Source: Nocardiopsis sp. ATB16-24
Lineage (GTDB): Bacteria > Actinomycetota > Actinomycetes > Streptosporangiales > Streptosporangiaceae
Direction of reading: 5' to 3'
Assembly (NCBI RefSeq): GCF_030271535.1
Contig: NZ_JASCXJ010000014.1
Location: 62,001-126,000, forward strand
Length of the DNA stretch: 64,000 nucleotides
Shown in pieces: positions 44,684 through 52,867 of the stretch (the first letter of the stretch is position 1; each line of letters begins with the position of its first letter). The notes beneath the pieces are model-generated. The model searched no databases. It saw only the letters and a program-made list of their open reading frames with translations, and had not been told where the DNA came from. The translations under genes were made by a program, and so were the position numbers.

Positions 44684-45640
44684 ATGTCATCCACGCCGTT
44701 GTTCTCCACCTACCGTCAGGGCGAACACCGCATCACCTTGTCCATGCTCCCGGTCTTCGAACGCGTCGGCCTGTTCCTGACCGAGGAGATCCTCTCCTGA
44801 GTCTCCAGCGAGTCCACCTTGAAGACGGTTGCCTTCACCAACCAACCCGCGACCGGAACGGGCTCGATTCCCGACGCACGGATCTCCGCTGACTTCACCT
44901 ACCTGCCTGATGTCAAGATCGCCCATGGCACGGTCGATGAGAAACAACTGCGCGCCCACCTGAAAACCCTGGTGGAGGGGCCAAGGCAGTTGCTGTTCGT
45001 TCTCACACCCGATGCGACACAGCCACCGGTGACCGCCTCGCTGGCGGACCAGCGGCTGGTGTGGTTCAACTTCGCCGCGTTGCACGACGCCATCACCGCG
45101 GTCCTGGACGATGCCCTGCTCGCCCCGTCCGAGCGAGACCGGTTCCTGTTGCGGCAACCGTAGACCCTGTTCGACAACGACGGGGCTGCTCACCACCAAC
45201 GAGGTGGTCGTCCTCGTCGCCGGCCTGGCCTACGACGAGTACCTGGACACCGGCGCCTACATCTGCCAGTCCTGCCGCTTCTTCCGGGACGGGTTGACCT
45301 ACATGGTTTTCTACGCCCAGCAGGCCATCCATCCCGAGATCGCCCGTATCGAAGCCTGCGAGGATCAAGTGCCGTTCACCTATGTCGAGAGGTCGACCAG
45401 CGTGAGGCCAAAGGTGGAATCGATGTGCGTGTCGGCGCTGTGACCCGCAGCGCCCTGGACACGGGAGTACGGGAGGAAGGCGAGGAGTACATGGTGTTCC
45501 TGCCCCAGGCCCGGAGGATGCCGCGACCGTGGTGTTGGAAGCGCTGGTGGTCAACAACAAAGTGACAGCTTCTGGTCGTCCACGGGCACGGACGATGAGC
45601 CAGAGCTACGTGCCCTTGGCCAAACTGCGCCACACGGAGC
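44684..45640 (+). pseudogene. Decayed nuclease-like gene of unknown family
   Basis: ATG 44684 begins MSSTPLFSTYRQGEHRITLS, then TGA after EEILS at about 44798. The frame reopens (KTVAFTNQPATGTGSIPDAR ... QLLFVLTPDATQPPVTASLA) to a stop at 45163. The downstream part (LAYDEYLDTGAYICQ, SCRFFRDGLTYMVFYAQ) is in a second frame and the end (TVVLEALVVNNKVTASGRPR) in a third. Relatives look like conserved actinomycete proteins in which IPDARI and FEVKT-like strands suggest a PD-(D/E)xK nuclease; here the K strand reads PDVKIA. At least three disruptions, so non-functional. Confidence 0.55.
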
Positions 45641-45726
45641 GCAAACCAGTGACTTGGAGAGTCCCTGAGCTTTCTGATGGCCCAAGCGAGAAGCAGATTG
45701 TCGGTACCAGCAGTTACCGTTCGGGC

Positions 45727-46938
45727 ATGGGCAAATCGGGGCCGAGCGAGGTCCGCCGTAAAGACATCGGCGACACCACGTACCGGAACATCTGGGTCAG
45801 GGCAGCAGGGCGTTGTGTCCTTTGCTCGACCTACCTCCTAGACGCGAGGTTCCACTATCACTCGGCCAAAGCGGTCGGCGAGGTCGCGCACAACGTCGGT
45901 GCCACCGACACAGCGGGATCCCCGAGAGGCAAGAGCGCCCTGACACTCGAGCAGCGTGCAGCGGAGGACAACCTCCTCCTGCTCTGTCACTCCTGTCACA
46001 AGGCGATCGACGATCCCGCGAACGTAGAGATGTTCACCCAAGAGTGGCTCTTGGCACGAAAGCTCGAACACGAACTCCGCGTCCACCGGGTCACGAACTT
46101 CGCGACACTGCAGAAGACGCTCGTTCTCGCCAACCGAGGCATGCTCCGCGGAGCTCCCATCTCCGTGACCGACCGGCAAATCACTGAGGCACTTGTAGAC
46201 GCAGGTCTTGTGGCTCACGTGAGAGATGGTTGGCGCACTGACGTCGTCATCGAGCTCGACGACGAACCGTCAGCCCCTTACGCATGGGAGCGCGGTTGCC
46301 ACCTGATCGATCGGGGAATCGAAAAACTGGAGACGGGAATCAAACAAGGCGGGATAGACCACGTCTCCGTGTTCGCGCTCACGTATATACCGTGGCTCGT
46401 CTACCTTGGCTCCCGACTGGACGACACTCTCACAGTGAAGGTCTTCGATCACGACCGCAAGGGGCGAGACCGGGCTTGGTGCTGGAAACAGCCGACAAGA
46501 TCCCCGGTTTCCTTCGGGTCGATCATCGCAACCCCTGAGCCAGAGGACGCCGAAGAGGTCGTCGTGGTTCTCAACGTTTCTGGGACGGTCAAGACTTCCC
46601 GTATCCCCAAGAACCTCACGAATCTACCTGTCATCAAGCTCCGACCAGACGAGGAGACCCCCAAACCCGGGATTATCGAGACAGAAGTGGATCTCGACGC
46701 CGCAGCGGAGGCCTGGATCGGGCTGCTGGCGAAAGTAGAGGAAAAGTGGCCTAACGCGCGCATCCTCCATGTGATCGGCCCTATCCCTGCGAGCCTTGCG
46801 GTGCGTGTTGGCATGCACCGGATGAGAAGTGCCCAGGCCGAACTCATCGTTTACCACCTCGACGGTGATACCTATCATCCCGCCCCAGCCATCACTGATA
46901 CGAACAACTTGCAGGACTGCGGAGTTTCATGCAATTGA
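45727..46938 (+). CDS. cap5: CBASS effector: HNH endonuclease fused to SAVED domain (Cap5)
   Basis: 403 residues from ATG 45727; upstream in-frame codons belong to the decayed gene before it. Zinc-type cysteines C30, C33, C87 and C90 (RCVLC, CHSC) and HNH catalytic residues H55 (EVAHNVG), N82 (EDNLLLL) and H91 (CHKAIDD). The remaining 200 residues carry the SAVED fold, with VSVFALTYIPWLVYLGSRLD and AEAWIGLLAKVEEKWPNARI near the end. Cap5 proteins bind a cyclic oligonucleotide through SAVED and then degrade DNA, killing the infected cell. It is immediately followed by the coupled 42-codon ORF and the CD-NTase. Confidence 0.9.
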   Translation: MGKSGPSEVRRKDIGDTTYRNIWVRAAGRCVLCSTYLLDARFHYHSAKAVGEVAHNVGATDTAGSPRGKSALTLEQRAAEDNLLLLCHSCHKAIDDPANVEMFTQEWLLARKLEHELRVHRVTNFATLQKTLVLANRGMLRGAPISVTDRQITEALVDAGLVAHVRDGWRTDVVIELDDEPSAPYAWERGCHLIDRGIEKLETGIKQGGIDHVSVFALTYIPWLVYLGSRLDDTLTVKVFDHDRKGRDRAWCWKQPTRSPVSFGSIIATPEPEDAEEVVVVLNVSGTVKTSRIPKNLTNLPVIKLRPDEETPKPGIIETEVDLDAAAEAWIGLLAKVEEKWPNARILHVIGPIPASLAVRVGMHRMRSAQAELIVYHLDGDTYHPAPAITDTNNLQDCGVSCN

Positions 46939-47057
46939 TCAAGTACTTCAACACATTCATACGTTACGCGATCAATCTCCCGCAAGGACGACTTGATGAA
47001 CGTGTCGGTCGTGTGGAATCCATTTATGGCATGCCGGAGAACGAGGTCTCACGATGA
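46929..47057 (+). CDS. 42-residue ORF resembling the CD-NTase N terminus, coupled to both neighbours
   Basis: ATG 46929 overlaps the last ten bases of cap5, and its stop TGA (47055-47057) overlaps the CD-NTase start (ATGA). The peptide MQLIKYFNTFIRYAINLPQG aligns with MKLTNYFNVLLKETVNLGQV of the CD-NTase, and RVGRVESIYG with DSRVEAVYKA. So it is either a truncated duplicate of the CD-NTase first helices or a true small partner or decoy. Position and phase favour translation. Confidence 0.55.
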   Translation: MQLIKYFNTFIRYAINLPQGRLDERVGRVESIYGMPENEVSR

Positions 47058-48067
47058 AACTCACTAATTATTTCAACGTCCTGCTCAAGGAAACCGTCAA
47101 TCTCGGCCAGGTGAAGCTGGACTTGCTCGACTCGCGCGTCGAGGCGGTCTACAAGGCGTTGAAGGCCGATGAGCAGATCGGCCCGCTCATTCTCGGTAAG
47201 ACGCCCCAGGGGTCCTGGGCCCACAGGACCATCATCAACCCCGTCGGCAGCAACGAGTTCGACGCGGACTTCATGCTCGACATGAGCGAGAACCCGGACT
47301 GGTCCGACGACCCCAAGAAGTACATAGAGGAGGTCTACGCGGCTCTGCACCGCCACAGCACCTACGGCAACATGCCGCACTCACACAAGTGCCGCTGCGT
47401 CCGACTCGTCTACGCGAACTCTATGCACCTCGATATCGTGCCGCACCTGAACCTCGCCGATGGGCGCGAAGTCATCGTCAACCGCGACGACAACGACTGG
47501 GAGCTGACCGACCCCCAGGGCTTCACAGACTGGATGAAGAACAAGGACGAGCTCGCGAAGGGCAACCTTCGCAAGGTCATCCGACTGATGAAGTACCTGC
47601 GGGACCACAAGGCCTCCTTCACCGGTACCCGCTCCATCCTCCTGACGACCATGCTCGGTGAGCAGGTCACCGAGCTGCGCACGCTGCTGGACCCCAGCTA
47701 CTACAGCGACGTCCCGACCGCCCTCCTGCACATCGTGAAGGACCTCGACGTTTGGCTCCAGGCGAACCCGAGCACGCCGCCTGTCGCCGACCCGTCGGGG
47801 TCAGGTGTGTACTTCGGGCACCGATGGGGTCCTGATCCCGAGAAGGCACAGGCGACCTACAGCTACTTCCGGGACCGCATCCATGTCCACGCCGCCGAAA
47901 TCGAGGAGGCGTACAAGGAGAAGAACAAGGAGCGCAGCATCGAACTGTGGCAAGGTATCTTCGGCGATGGTTTCAAGGCTCCGGCCACCTCGTCCAACAG
48001 CGCGAAGTTCCCGGCAGCAGCCCCCGCCGCAGCTTCCACTGTGGAGCGTTCTGGCCGCGCGGGATGA
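47054..48067 (+). CDS. CD-NTase (cGAS/DncV-like nucleotidyltransferase) of CBASS
   Basis: 337 residues. Active site of the pol-beta superfamily: GS at 53-54 (PQGSWAHRT), D70 and D72 in NEFDADFML, D127 in MHLDIVPHL. It makes a cyclic di- or trinucleotide second messenger on phage sensing, read by the SAVED effector. The C terminus is a flexible Ala/Pro tail ending SGRAG, as expected if Cap2 conjugates it through a small C-terminal residue. Start overlaps the small ORF stop, and its own stop overlaps the Cap2 start. Confidence 0.92.
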   Translation: MKLTNYFNVLLKETVNLGQVKLDLLDSRVEAVYKALKADEQIGPLILGKTPQGSWAHRTIINPVGSNEFDADFMLDMSENPDWSDDPKKYIEEVYAALHRHSTYGNMPHSHKCRCVRLVYANSMHLDIVPHLNLADGREVIVNRDDNDWELTDPQGFTDWMKNKDELAKGNLRKVIRLMKYLRDHKASFTGTRSILLTTMLGEQVTELRTLLDPSYYSDVPTALLHIVKDLDVWLQANPSTPPVADPSGSGVYFGHRWGPDPEKAQATYSYFRDRIHVHAAEIEEAYKEKNKERSIELWQGIFGDGFKAPATSSNSAKFPAAAPAAASTVERSGRAG

Positions 48068-49818
48068 GTCGTCGCAACCGTGCCGCACTCTCGGCCTGGC
48101 AGAACCGACTCGTTGGCGAGCTGAGGTCACTTGTTAGGGAGCACCCCCACCAGGTGCGGCTTGTCCAGCAACACCAGCTCGACGCTGACGGCGACGTCAC
48201 CCTCAGACTCCGGCTCCGCACCGCCGATATCTCGCATCGCCCCGGCGGGCTAGAACTCGGAGACGAAGAGGAATTCATCATCAAGATTCGCCCTTCGATG
48301 TTCCTGCCCCCGAGTGCCGAAGTCGACCACACTCGCTTCCTCGGCTTCCCACACGTCCTCCAAGGGCAACGGCTCTGCATCTACTTAGACCCCTCTCGCG
48401 AGTGGCGTCCGTCCGCAGGAATGGCCGGATTCCTCAGCCGACTGTGGGACTGGCTCACCGATGCCGCCAGCGGAGCATTCGATCCCTCGACCGCGATGTA
48501 CCACGCTGTCGGAGGAGTACTCCACCACGCCGATGGCACGCCCACCATTGTCGTCCGCGAGCCCCTCCTAGCGAAGCGGAACCAGATCGCTTGGCTCATC
48601 CCTCGCTCACCGCACCGCTACGACCTCACCTCCTCGACCGGCCGCGACGGACACCGCACGCCCGTCTTCGTGCTTGCGAGTGACCTCCCCTTCGGCGCGG
48701 CATCCACCTTCGCGCTGTTCCTGACACTCCTGGACGATCCGTACCTTGGCCGAGCCGAAGGACGAGCACCGGAGGTCTCACCCCAGTCGCCCGCGTTCCT
48801 CACATCACTCCTCGCCAGCGCTCTACGAAACCCTGACGGCACCGAGCAGTACTTCGTGCTTGCCGTACCCCATCCCGCAGGCGGACCACACCATCTTCTC
48901 GGCGGACGCCTCCCCACAGCGATCTCCGACGCCCTCCGGCGCATCGCCAAGAAGCACGGCACCGCGGTCAACCTCGATCCCGCGATCATCAACGCCGACA
49001 TTCCCATCGAATGGTGCAACATGTCCGACGAACGGCAAGAGGTCACAACCCGACGCGACGATGACCGTCCCGTCAATGGATTCCAAGGAAAGACCGTTCA
49101 CATCTGGGGTTGCGGCGGCCTAGGATCATGGATCGCCGAGTTCATCGCCCGCGCCGGTGCCACCACCATCACCGTCTGCGACCCCGGCACCATCACCGGC
49201 GGACTCCTCGTCCGACAGAACTACACCGAAGCCGACATCGGCCAGACGAAGGCCAACGCCCTCGCGGCACGCCTCCGCGCGATCCGCGACGACCTGACGG
49301 TCACAGTCGCAGAAGGAAGAGTCCCTGATCCAGCCGTCTCCCTCGCAGCGGACCTCATCATCGACGCAACCGTCAGCCACAGCATCACCACCTACCTTGA
49401 CACCCCCGCCAGCGAAAAGCGCAAGACACTCATCGCCCAGGTCGCCACCGACGCCAGAACGGGAACGCTCGGTATCGCCAACATCTGCGCACCTGGTGCT
49501 ATCTGTACACCGTCTGAGCTTGACGACCAGGCAGGACGCTCGGTAATGGCCGATGGCCAACTGGAGTTGTACCACCCACTCTGGGAAGAAGCAGCCGAGA
49601 GCGACGAACTGATCCCCACCAGAGGATGCTCCGTACCCACCTTCCACGGCTCGGCGGCAGACCTCGCAGCAGTTGCCGCAACACTCGTCAACATGATCGG
49701 CCTCCACCTCCAACAGACAGAGGCAGTCGTTTCGGGAACGCACCTTGTCGCCCTGCCACACGCGCCAGCCGGCCCACGGCACCACTTCCTTCCGGTTGCT
49801 TCGGGCAATCTCCCATGA
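48064..49818 (+). CDS. cap2: CBASS E2-E1 fusion (Cap2)
   Basis: 584 residues from ATG 48064. The N-terminal E2-like domain has the catalytic Cys105 in GQRLCIYLDPS. The C-terminal E1-like domain has the adenylation nucleotide loop GCGGLGSWIAEFI (about 340-352), VCDPGTIT, RQNYTEADIG, and the E1 catalytic cysteine in RGCSVPTFHGS. By analogy with type II CBASS it attaches the CD-NTase C terminus to targets and primes its activity. The usual JAB-type deconjugase Cap3 is not seen after it. Confidence 0.9.
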   Translation: MSRRNRAALSAWQNRLVGELRSLVREHPHQVRLVQQHQLDADGDVTLRLRLRTADISHRPGGLELGDEEEFIIKIRPSMFLPPSAEVDHTRFLGFPHVLQGQRLCIYLDPSREWRPSAGMAGFLSRLWDWLTDAASGAFDPSTAMYHAVGGVLHHADGTPTIVVREPLLAKRNQIAWLIPRSPHRYDLTSSTGRDGHRTPVFVLASDLPFGAASTFALFLTLLDDPYLGRAEGRAPEVSPQSPAFLTSLLASALRNPDGTEQYFVLAVPHPAGGPHHLLGGRLPTAISDALRRIAKKHGTAVNLDPAIINADIPIEWCNMSDERQEVTTRRDDDRPVNGFQGKTVHIWGCGGLGSWIAEFIARAGATTITVCDPGTITGGLLVRQNYTEADIGQTKANALAARLRAIRDDLTVTVAEGRVPDPAVSLAADLIIDATVSHSITTYLDTPASEKRKTLIAQVATDARTGTLGIANICAPGAICTPSELDDQAGRSVMADGQLELYHPLWEEAAESDELIPTRGCSVPTFHGSAADLAAVAATLVNMIGLHLQQTEAVVSGTHLVALPHAPAGPRHHFLPVASGNLP

Positions 49819-50090
49819 CGTGGGAAACATCGCTGCGCGCGTCGACGTCGCTGGCGACAACCTCCTACGCCGGGTCAACGCGGTACCTGATTCATCGCCG
49901 ATGCAGCCGGGTACCCGCTTCCGTGCTGCTGCCTCTCGGCGGCCAGTGTTTCGTACCGAGGTTGGTGGAGGCTGTGGCTTGTGCCGGAAACACCTCCCGC
50001 CACTCGTATGCACCGAGCAGCAGTGGCTCTCTTTGGATCTCCCCGGTGAGAAATCGAGTAAGCGAGATGGCTGGCCTTTCGCGAATTTAG
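49815..50090 (+). CDS. Small ORF after cap2, possibly a cap3 remnant
   Basis: ATG 49815 overlaps the cap2 stop (ATGA); 91 codons, beginning MTWETSLRASTSLATTSYAG. The composition (Ser/Arg-rich) is not convincing. The +1 frame reads VDVAGDNLLRRVNAV after MTWETSLR, which looks more like a protein start and could indicate a frameshifted, truncated Cap3. No JAB metal motif is present in any frame. It shares a 62-bp segment with 30185-30246. Confidence 0.3.
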   Translation: MTWETSLRASTSLATTSYAGSTRYLIHRRCSRVPASVLLPLGGQCFVPRLVEAVACAGNTSRHSYAPSSSGSLWISPVRNRVSEMAGLSRI

Positions 50091-50216
50091 CCGAGTCCAG
50101 AGGAGAATATGGACAGGACCGGATCAGTGGTGGGAGTCTGGTCTCAGGCTGGCCCTGCCCTGGCCTCGCTCGGCACAGCGGCTTAGTTGAGGTGTTGCTG
50201 AAGCCGCTTCGGCTGC

Positions 50217-50245
50217 TTTTGTGGTACCCCGGCAGGATTCGACCT
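50217..50245 (-). other. att4: short decayed attachment-site remnant
   Basis: TTTTGTGGTACCCCGGCAGG and the following ATTCGACCT match the tRNA 3' end and flank of att1-3 (TTTTGTGG...CCCGGCAGGATTCGA), with the rest of the T arm lost. It closes the segment containing CBASS and lies where normal chromosomal genes resume. Confidence 0.5.
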
Positions 50246-50249
50246 TAAA

Positions 50250-50642
50250 ATGAGACGAGCACAGGGGCGAAAGTCCTTTTGTTTTGGGAAGGATGGAGCT
50301 GACGCCTTGTGGGCGCTTTGGTTAAACTTGAGCCATCGCTCAATACACGCATAGCTCGCATTCTTGAAAAATAGATAGTTATGGGTTTAAAGTGTGTGAT
50401 CTGTTCACGCATTACTACCTCTTGGGGTAAAGAAATCAACACATTGGACGATGTATGGATACGGAAGTAGCCCAGCGCAGCTGACCGCTGTTCATCCGCG
50501 GTGTCGAAGGAGGTCGTCGCGGGCAAGGTCTATAACTGTTGTGCTCGTGACTTACCGAGCGTACTCATGGGATGAGGTAGGTCATGTCGACCTGCGGAGT
50601 CCGCAGCAACACCACAGCCGCATTGCAGGAGAGGACCACATC
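50250..50642. other. AT-richer intergenic region
   Basis: Noticeably lower GC than either side (for example around 50340-50460). No gene supported. Probably a scar of insertion plus the promoter region of the universal stress gene. Confidence 0.5.
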
Positions 50643-51632
50643 ATGAACGATGCCGATGGCCCCCGCAGTGGGGCGCACGATACGACGGGCATCATCGTGG
50701 GAGTGGACGGCTCGCCCGCGAGTCGGGCGGCCCTGGAATGGGCGGCCCGGGAAGCCGCCGACCGCGGTCTGGAACTGGTGGTCCTACACGCGTTGAGCAT
50801 GCCTGTGATTGGCGCGCCGCCAGGACACACGTTGCGGATGCCGCCGTCGCAGGAGCTCGCTGACTGGTCCACGCACCTGCTCCAGGAGGCCGTCGAACAT
50901 GTCACCCGATCCCACCCTGGACTGGAGGTGCGCTACAGGACTTCCATGGTCGACCCAGCCCACGCCTTGCTCAAGGCCTCACGCACAGCCACGCTGGTCG
51001 TTGTGGGCTCACGTGGCCTAGGGGGTGCCGCTTCGGCTTTCCTGGGCTCAGTGAGCATCCGCGTCAGCGCGCACGCGCCCTGTACCGTCGTGGTGGTGCC
51101 GGCTCCTGGACAGGCCTCAGCCGATGAGAAGCGACGGGATCCGGAGGGTTACGGACGTGTGGTGGTGGGGCTGGACGGATCTCGTGATGCCGAGGAGGCG
51201 TTGTACTTCGCCTTGGAGGAGGCCGCCCGTACCGGTGCAGAACTTGTCGCGGTGCACGCATGGACGGTGTCGGTGCCTCTGGGGCTCACTGCGTTTGCGG
51301 CAGAGGCCTACGCCGCTGAACGCGAGGATCTCGTTGTGCACGCTGAAAGGTATGTCCGGGACGTGGTGGAGGAGGCACGTCGTAAGTACACCGAAGACGT
51401 CCCTGTCCGCTTCGAGGTGGTAGAGGATCAGGCAGCCCACGCACTGCTGTCCGCGGGCGAGGACGCCGACCTCCTTGCAGTGGGATCGCGAGGACGCGGA
51501 GGTTTCACCGGGTTGTTGCTGGGATCGGTCAGCCAATCGGTGCTGCACCATGCTCGGGTGCCGGTGGCCGTGGTGCGTTCCGTACCTAGAAGAACGGTGG
51601 CTGATCACCGGACCTGGCGCGGCCACGGCTGA
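50643..51632 (+). CDS. Tandem-domain universal stress protein
   Basis: 329 residues from ATG 50643 with AGGAGAGG upstream; the frame is open earlier but without a site. Two USP domains (about 15-150 and 170-320), each with an opening VGVDGS or VGLDGS strand and the ATP-binding G-2x-G-9x-G(S/T) pattern: GSRGLGGAASAFLGSVS and GSRGRGGFTGLLLGSVS. Double USPs of this kind are typical of actinomycete dormancy and hypoxia responses and act as cytosolic ATP-binding regulators. Confidence 0.9.
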   Translation: MNDADGPRSGAHDTTGIIVGVDGSPASRAALEWAAREAADRGLELVVLHALSMPVIGAPPGHTLRMPPSQELADWSTHLLQEAVEHVTRSHPGLEVRYRTSMVDPAHALLKASRTATLVVVGSRGLGGAASAFLGSVSIRVSAHAPCTVVVVPAPGQASADEKRRDPEGYGRVVVGLDGSRDAEEALYFALEEAARTGAELVAVHAWTVSVPLGLTAFAAEAYAAEREDLVVHAERYVRDVVEEARRKYTEDVPVRFEVVEDQAAHALLSAGEDADLLAVGSRGRGGFTGLLLGSVSQSVLHHARVPVAVVRSVPRRTVADHRTWRGHG

Positions 51633-51934
51633 GATCTTCTCCTCATGAAATGATGAGCGCTTTGGCCGAGAGTGCGGTTGTGGACCTGCCTCGAATACAC
51701 GCCTGGTACGGCTGCGACTCCTCGGACAGCAGGGCGAAGAAGATACGGGAATTCGACTGATACTTGTCGGAGGCGGCCCCTTTCTCATTCGGACGCTTTG
51801 GGACGGATGGAATCAGGGACCAACGGAGCTGGTTTTGAGTGCGAGGGTGTTCGCCGTCCGCAGGAACATTCTGAAAATCGAACCCGTGGGCGATGATACT
51901 CCTGAGATCGTCCGCTCTGTGAAGGGGATTCACC
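51633..51934. other. Intergenic region between the two usp genes
   Basis: No gene supported. Contains GGGACCAACGGAGCT at 51816-51830, a weak match to a DosR-type box, about 105 bases before the next start. Confidence 0.35.
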
Positions 51935-52849
51935 ATGGGCAAGGAGAAGTCTTGGACGGTTGAGAAAGCTGATGGGTCCGTCGTCGTTGGGGTTGACGGA
52001 CCTTCCAGGAGTCGGACCGCCCTGGGTTGGGCGGCCATGGAGGCCGCCGACAGGCATGTGGAGTTGGTGATTCTGCATGCAATGGGTGTGCCGTATGTCA
52101 GTGAACCGTTCCACGGTCCGGTGAGGGCATCTTCCATACCGGAGGCAACTGGCGAGTCGGATGGTTTGTTGACGACGTACGCGCACCTGGCCGACCTGAT
52201 CCGCCCAGGACTCGCCGTCCGTACCGAGACCTCGGAGACGAAACCCTCGGAAGCACTGATCGCCGCGTCACAGCGGGCCATGCTGGTCGTTGTCGGCTCC
52301 CCGAGACCAGGCGAGCTGAGATCACCTCTTCGAGAAGCGGTGAGCCTGAGTGTCTGCGCGTACGCCACGTGTCCGGTCGTCGTGGTGCCGTCAGAAGTGT
52401 CGTTGGAGCGAGGCGGACACCTTGTGGTGGGTGTCGACGGCTCCCCCGAATCGGATGTAGCTCTGCGGTTCGCGTTGGAGGAGGCTGCTCTTCGTGGCTC
52501 GCGCCTTACCGCCCTCTACGTTCTTCCCTCCTCTGAGGAGGCCGGAGTAGTGACACTGGACCCCGCCGGGACGCAGGTTCTGCTGCGTCATGCCGAGAGA
52601 CAAGTACATCGCATGTTGGACGAAGCCCGTACTGAGGACACCGAACGCGTCATGGTCCGAGTACTTGCCCTAACGAAGCGGAGCCACCCCGCAGACGCCC
52701 TCCTCGACGCCGCGCGTGCTGCCGACATGATCGTCGTCGGTTCCCGGGGCATGGGTGGTTTCCGGGGGCTACTACTTGGCTCGGTCAGTCAGAGGCTGCT
52801 GCGTCGTTCACATATCCCGGTAGTCGTCGCACATGGGTCTTCTATGTGA
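51935..52849 (+). CDS. Tandem-domain universal stress protein
   Basis: 304 residues. Opens with VVVGVDGPSRSRTALGWAAM and a second VVGVDGSPESDVALRFALEE. The ATP motif is complete in the second domain (GSRGMGGFRGLLLGSVS) but replaced in the first (GSPRPGELRSPLREAVS), so only the C-terminal half is likely to bind ATP. Start at ATG 51935 within CACCATGGGCAAGG. Likely co-regulated with the previous gene but separated by a 300-bp gap. Confidence 0.9.
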   Translation: MGKEKSWTVEKADGSVVVGVDGPSRSRTALGWAAMEAADRHVELVILHAMGVPYVSEPFHGPVRASSIPEATGESDGLLTTYAHLADLIRPGLAVRTETSETKPSEALIAASQRAMLVVVGSPRPGELRSPLREAVSLSVCAYATCPVVVVPSEVSLERGGHLVVGVDGSPESDVALRFALEEAALRGSRLTALYVLPSSEEAGVVTLDPAGTQVLLRHAERQVHRMLDEARTEDTERVMVRVLALTKRSHPADALLDAARAADMIVVGSRGMGGFRGLLLGSVSQRLLRRSHIPVVVAHGSSM

Positions 52850-52867
52850 ATAGCTCTGTGAAAACGG

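Noticed and set aside
45529-45726. Extended start for cap5
   Set aside because: These codons match the end of the decayed upstream gene, not HNH-SAVED proteins; ATG 45727 gives the expected N terminus.
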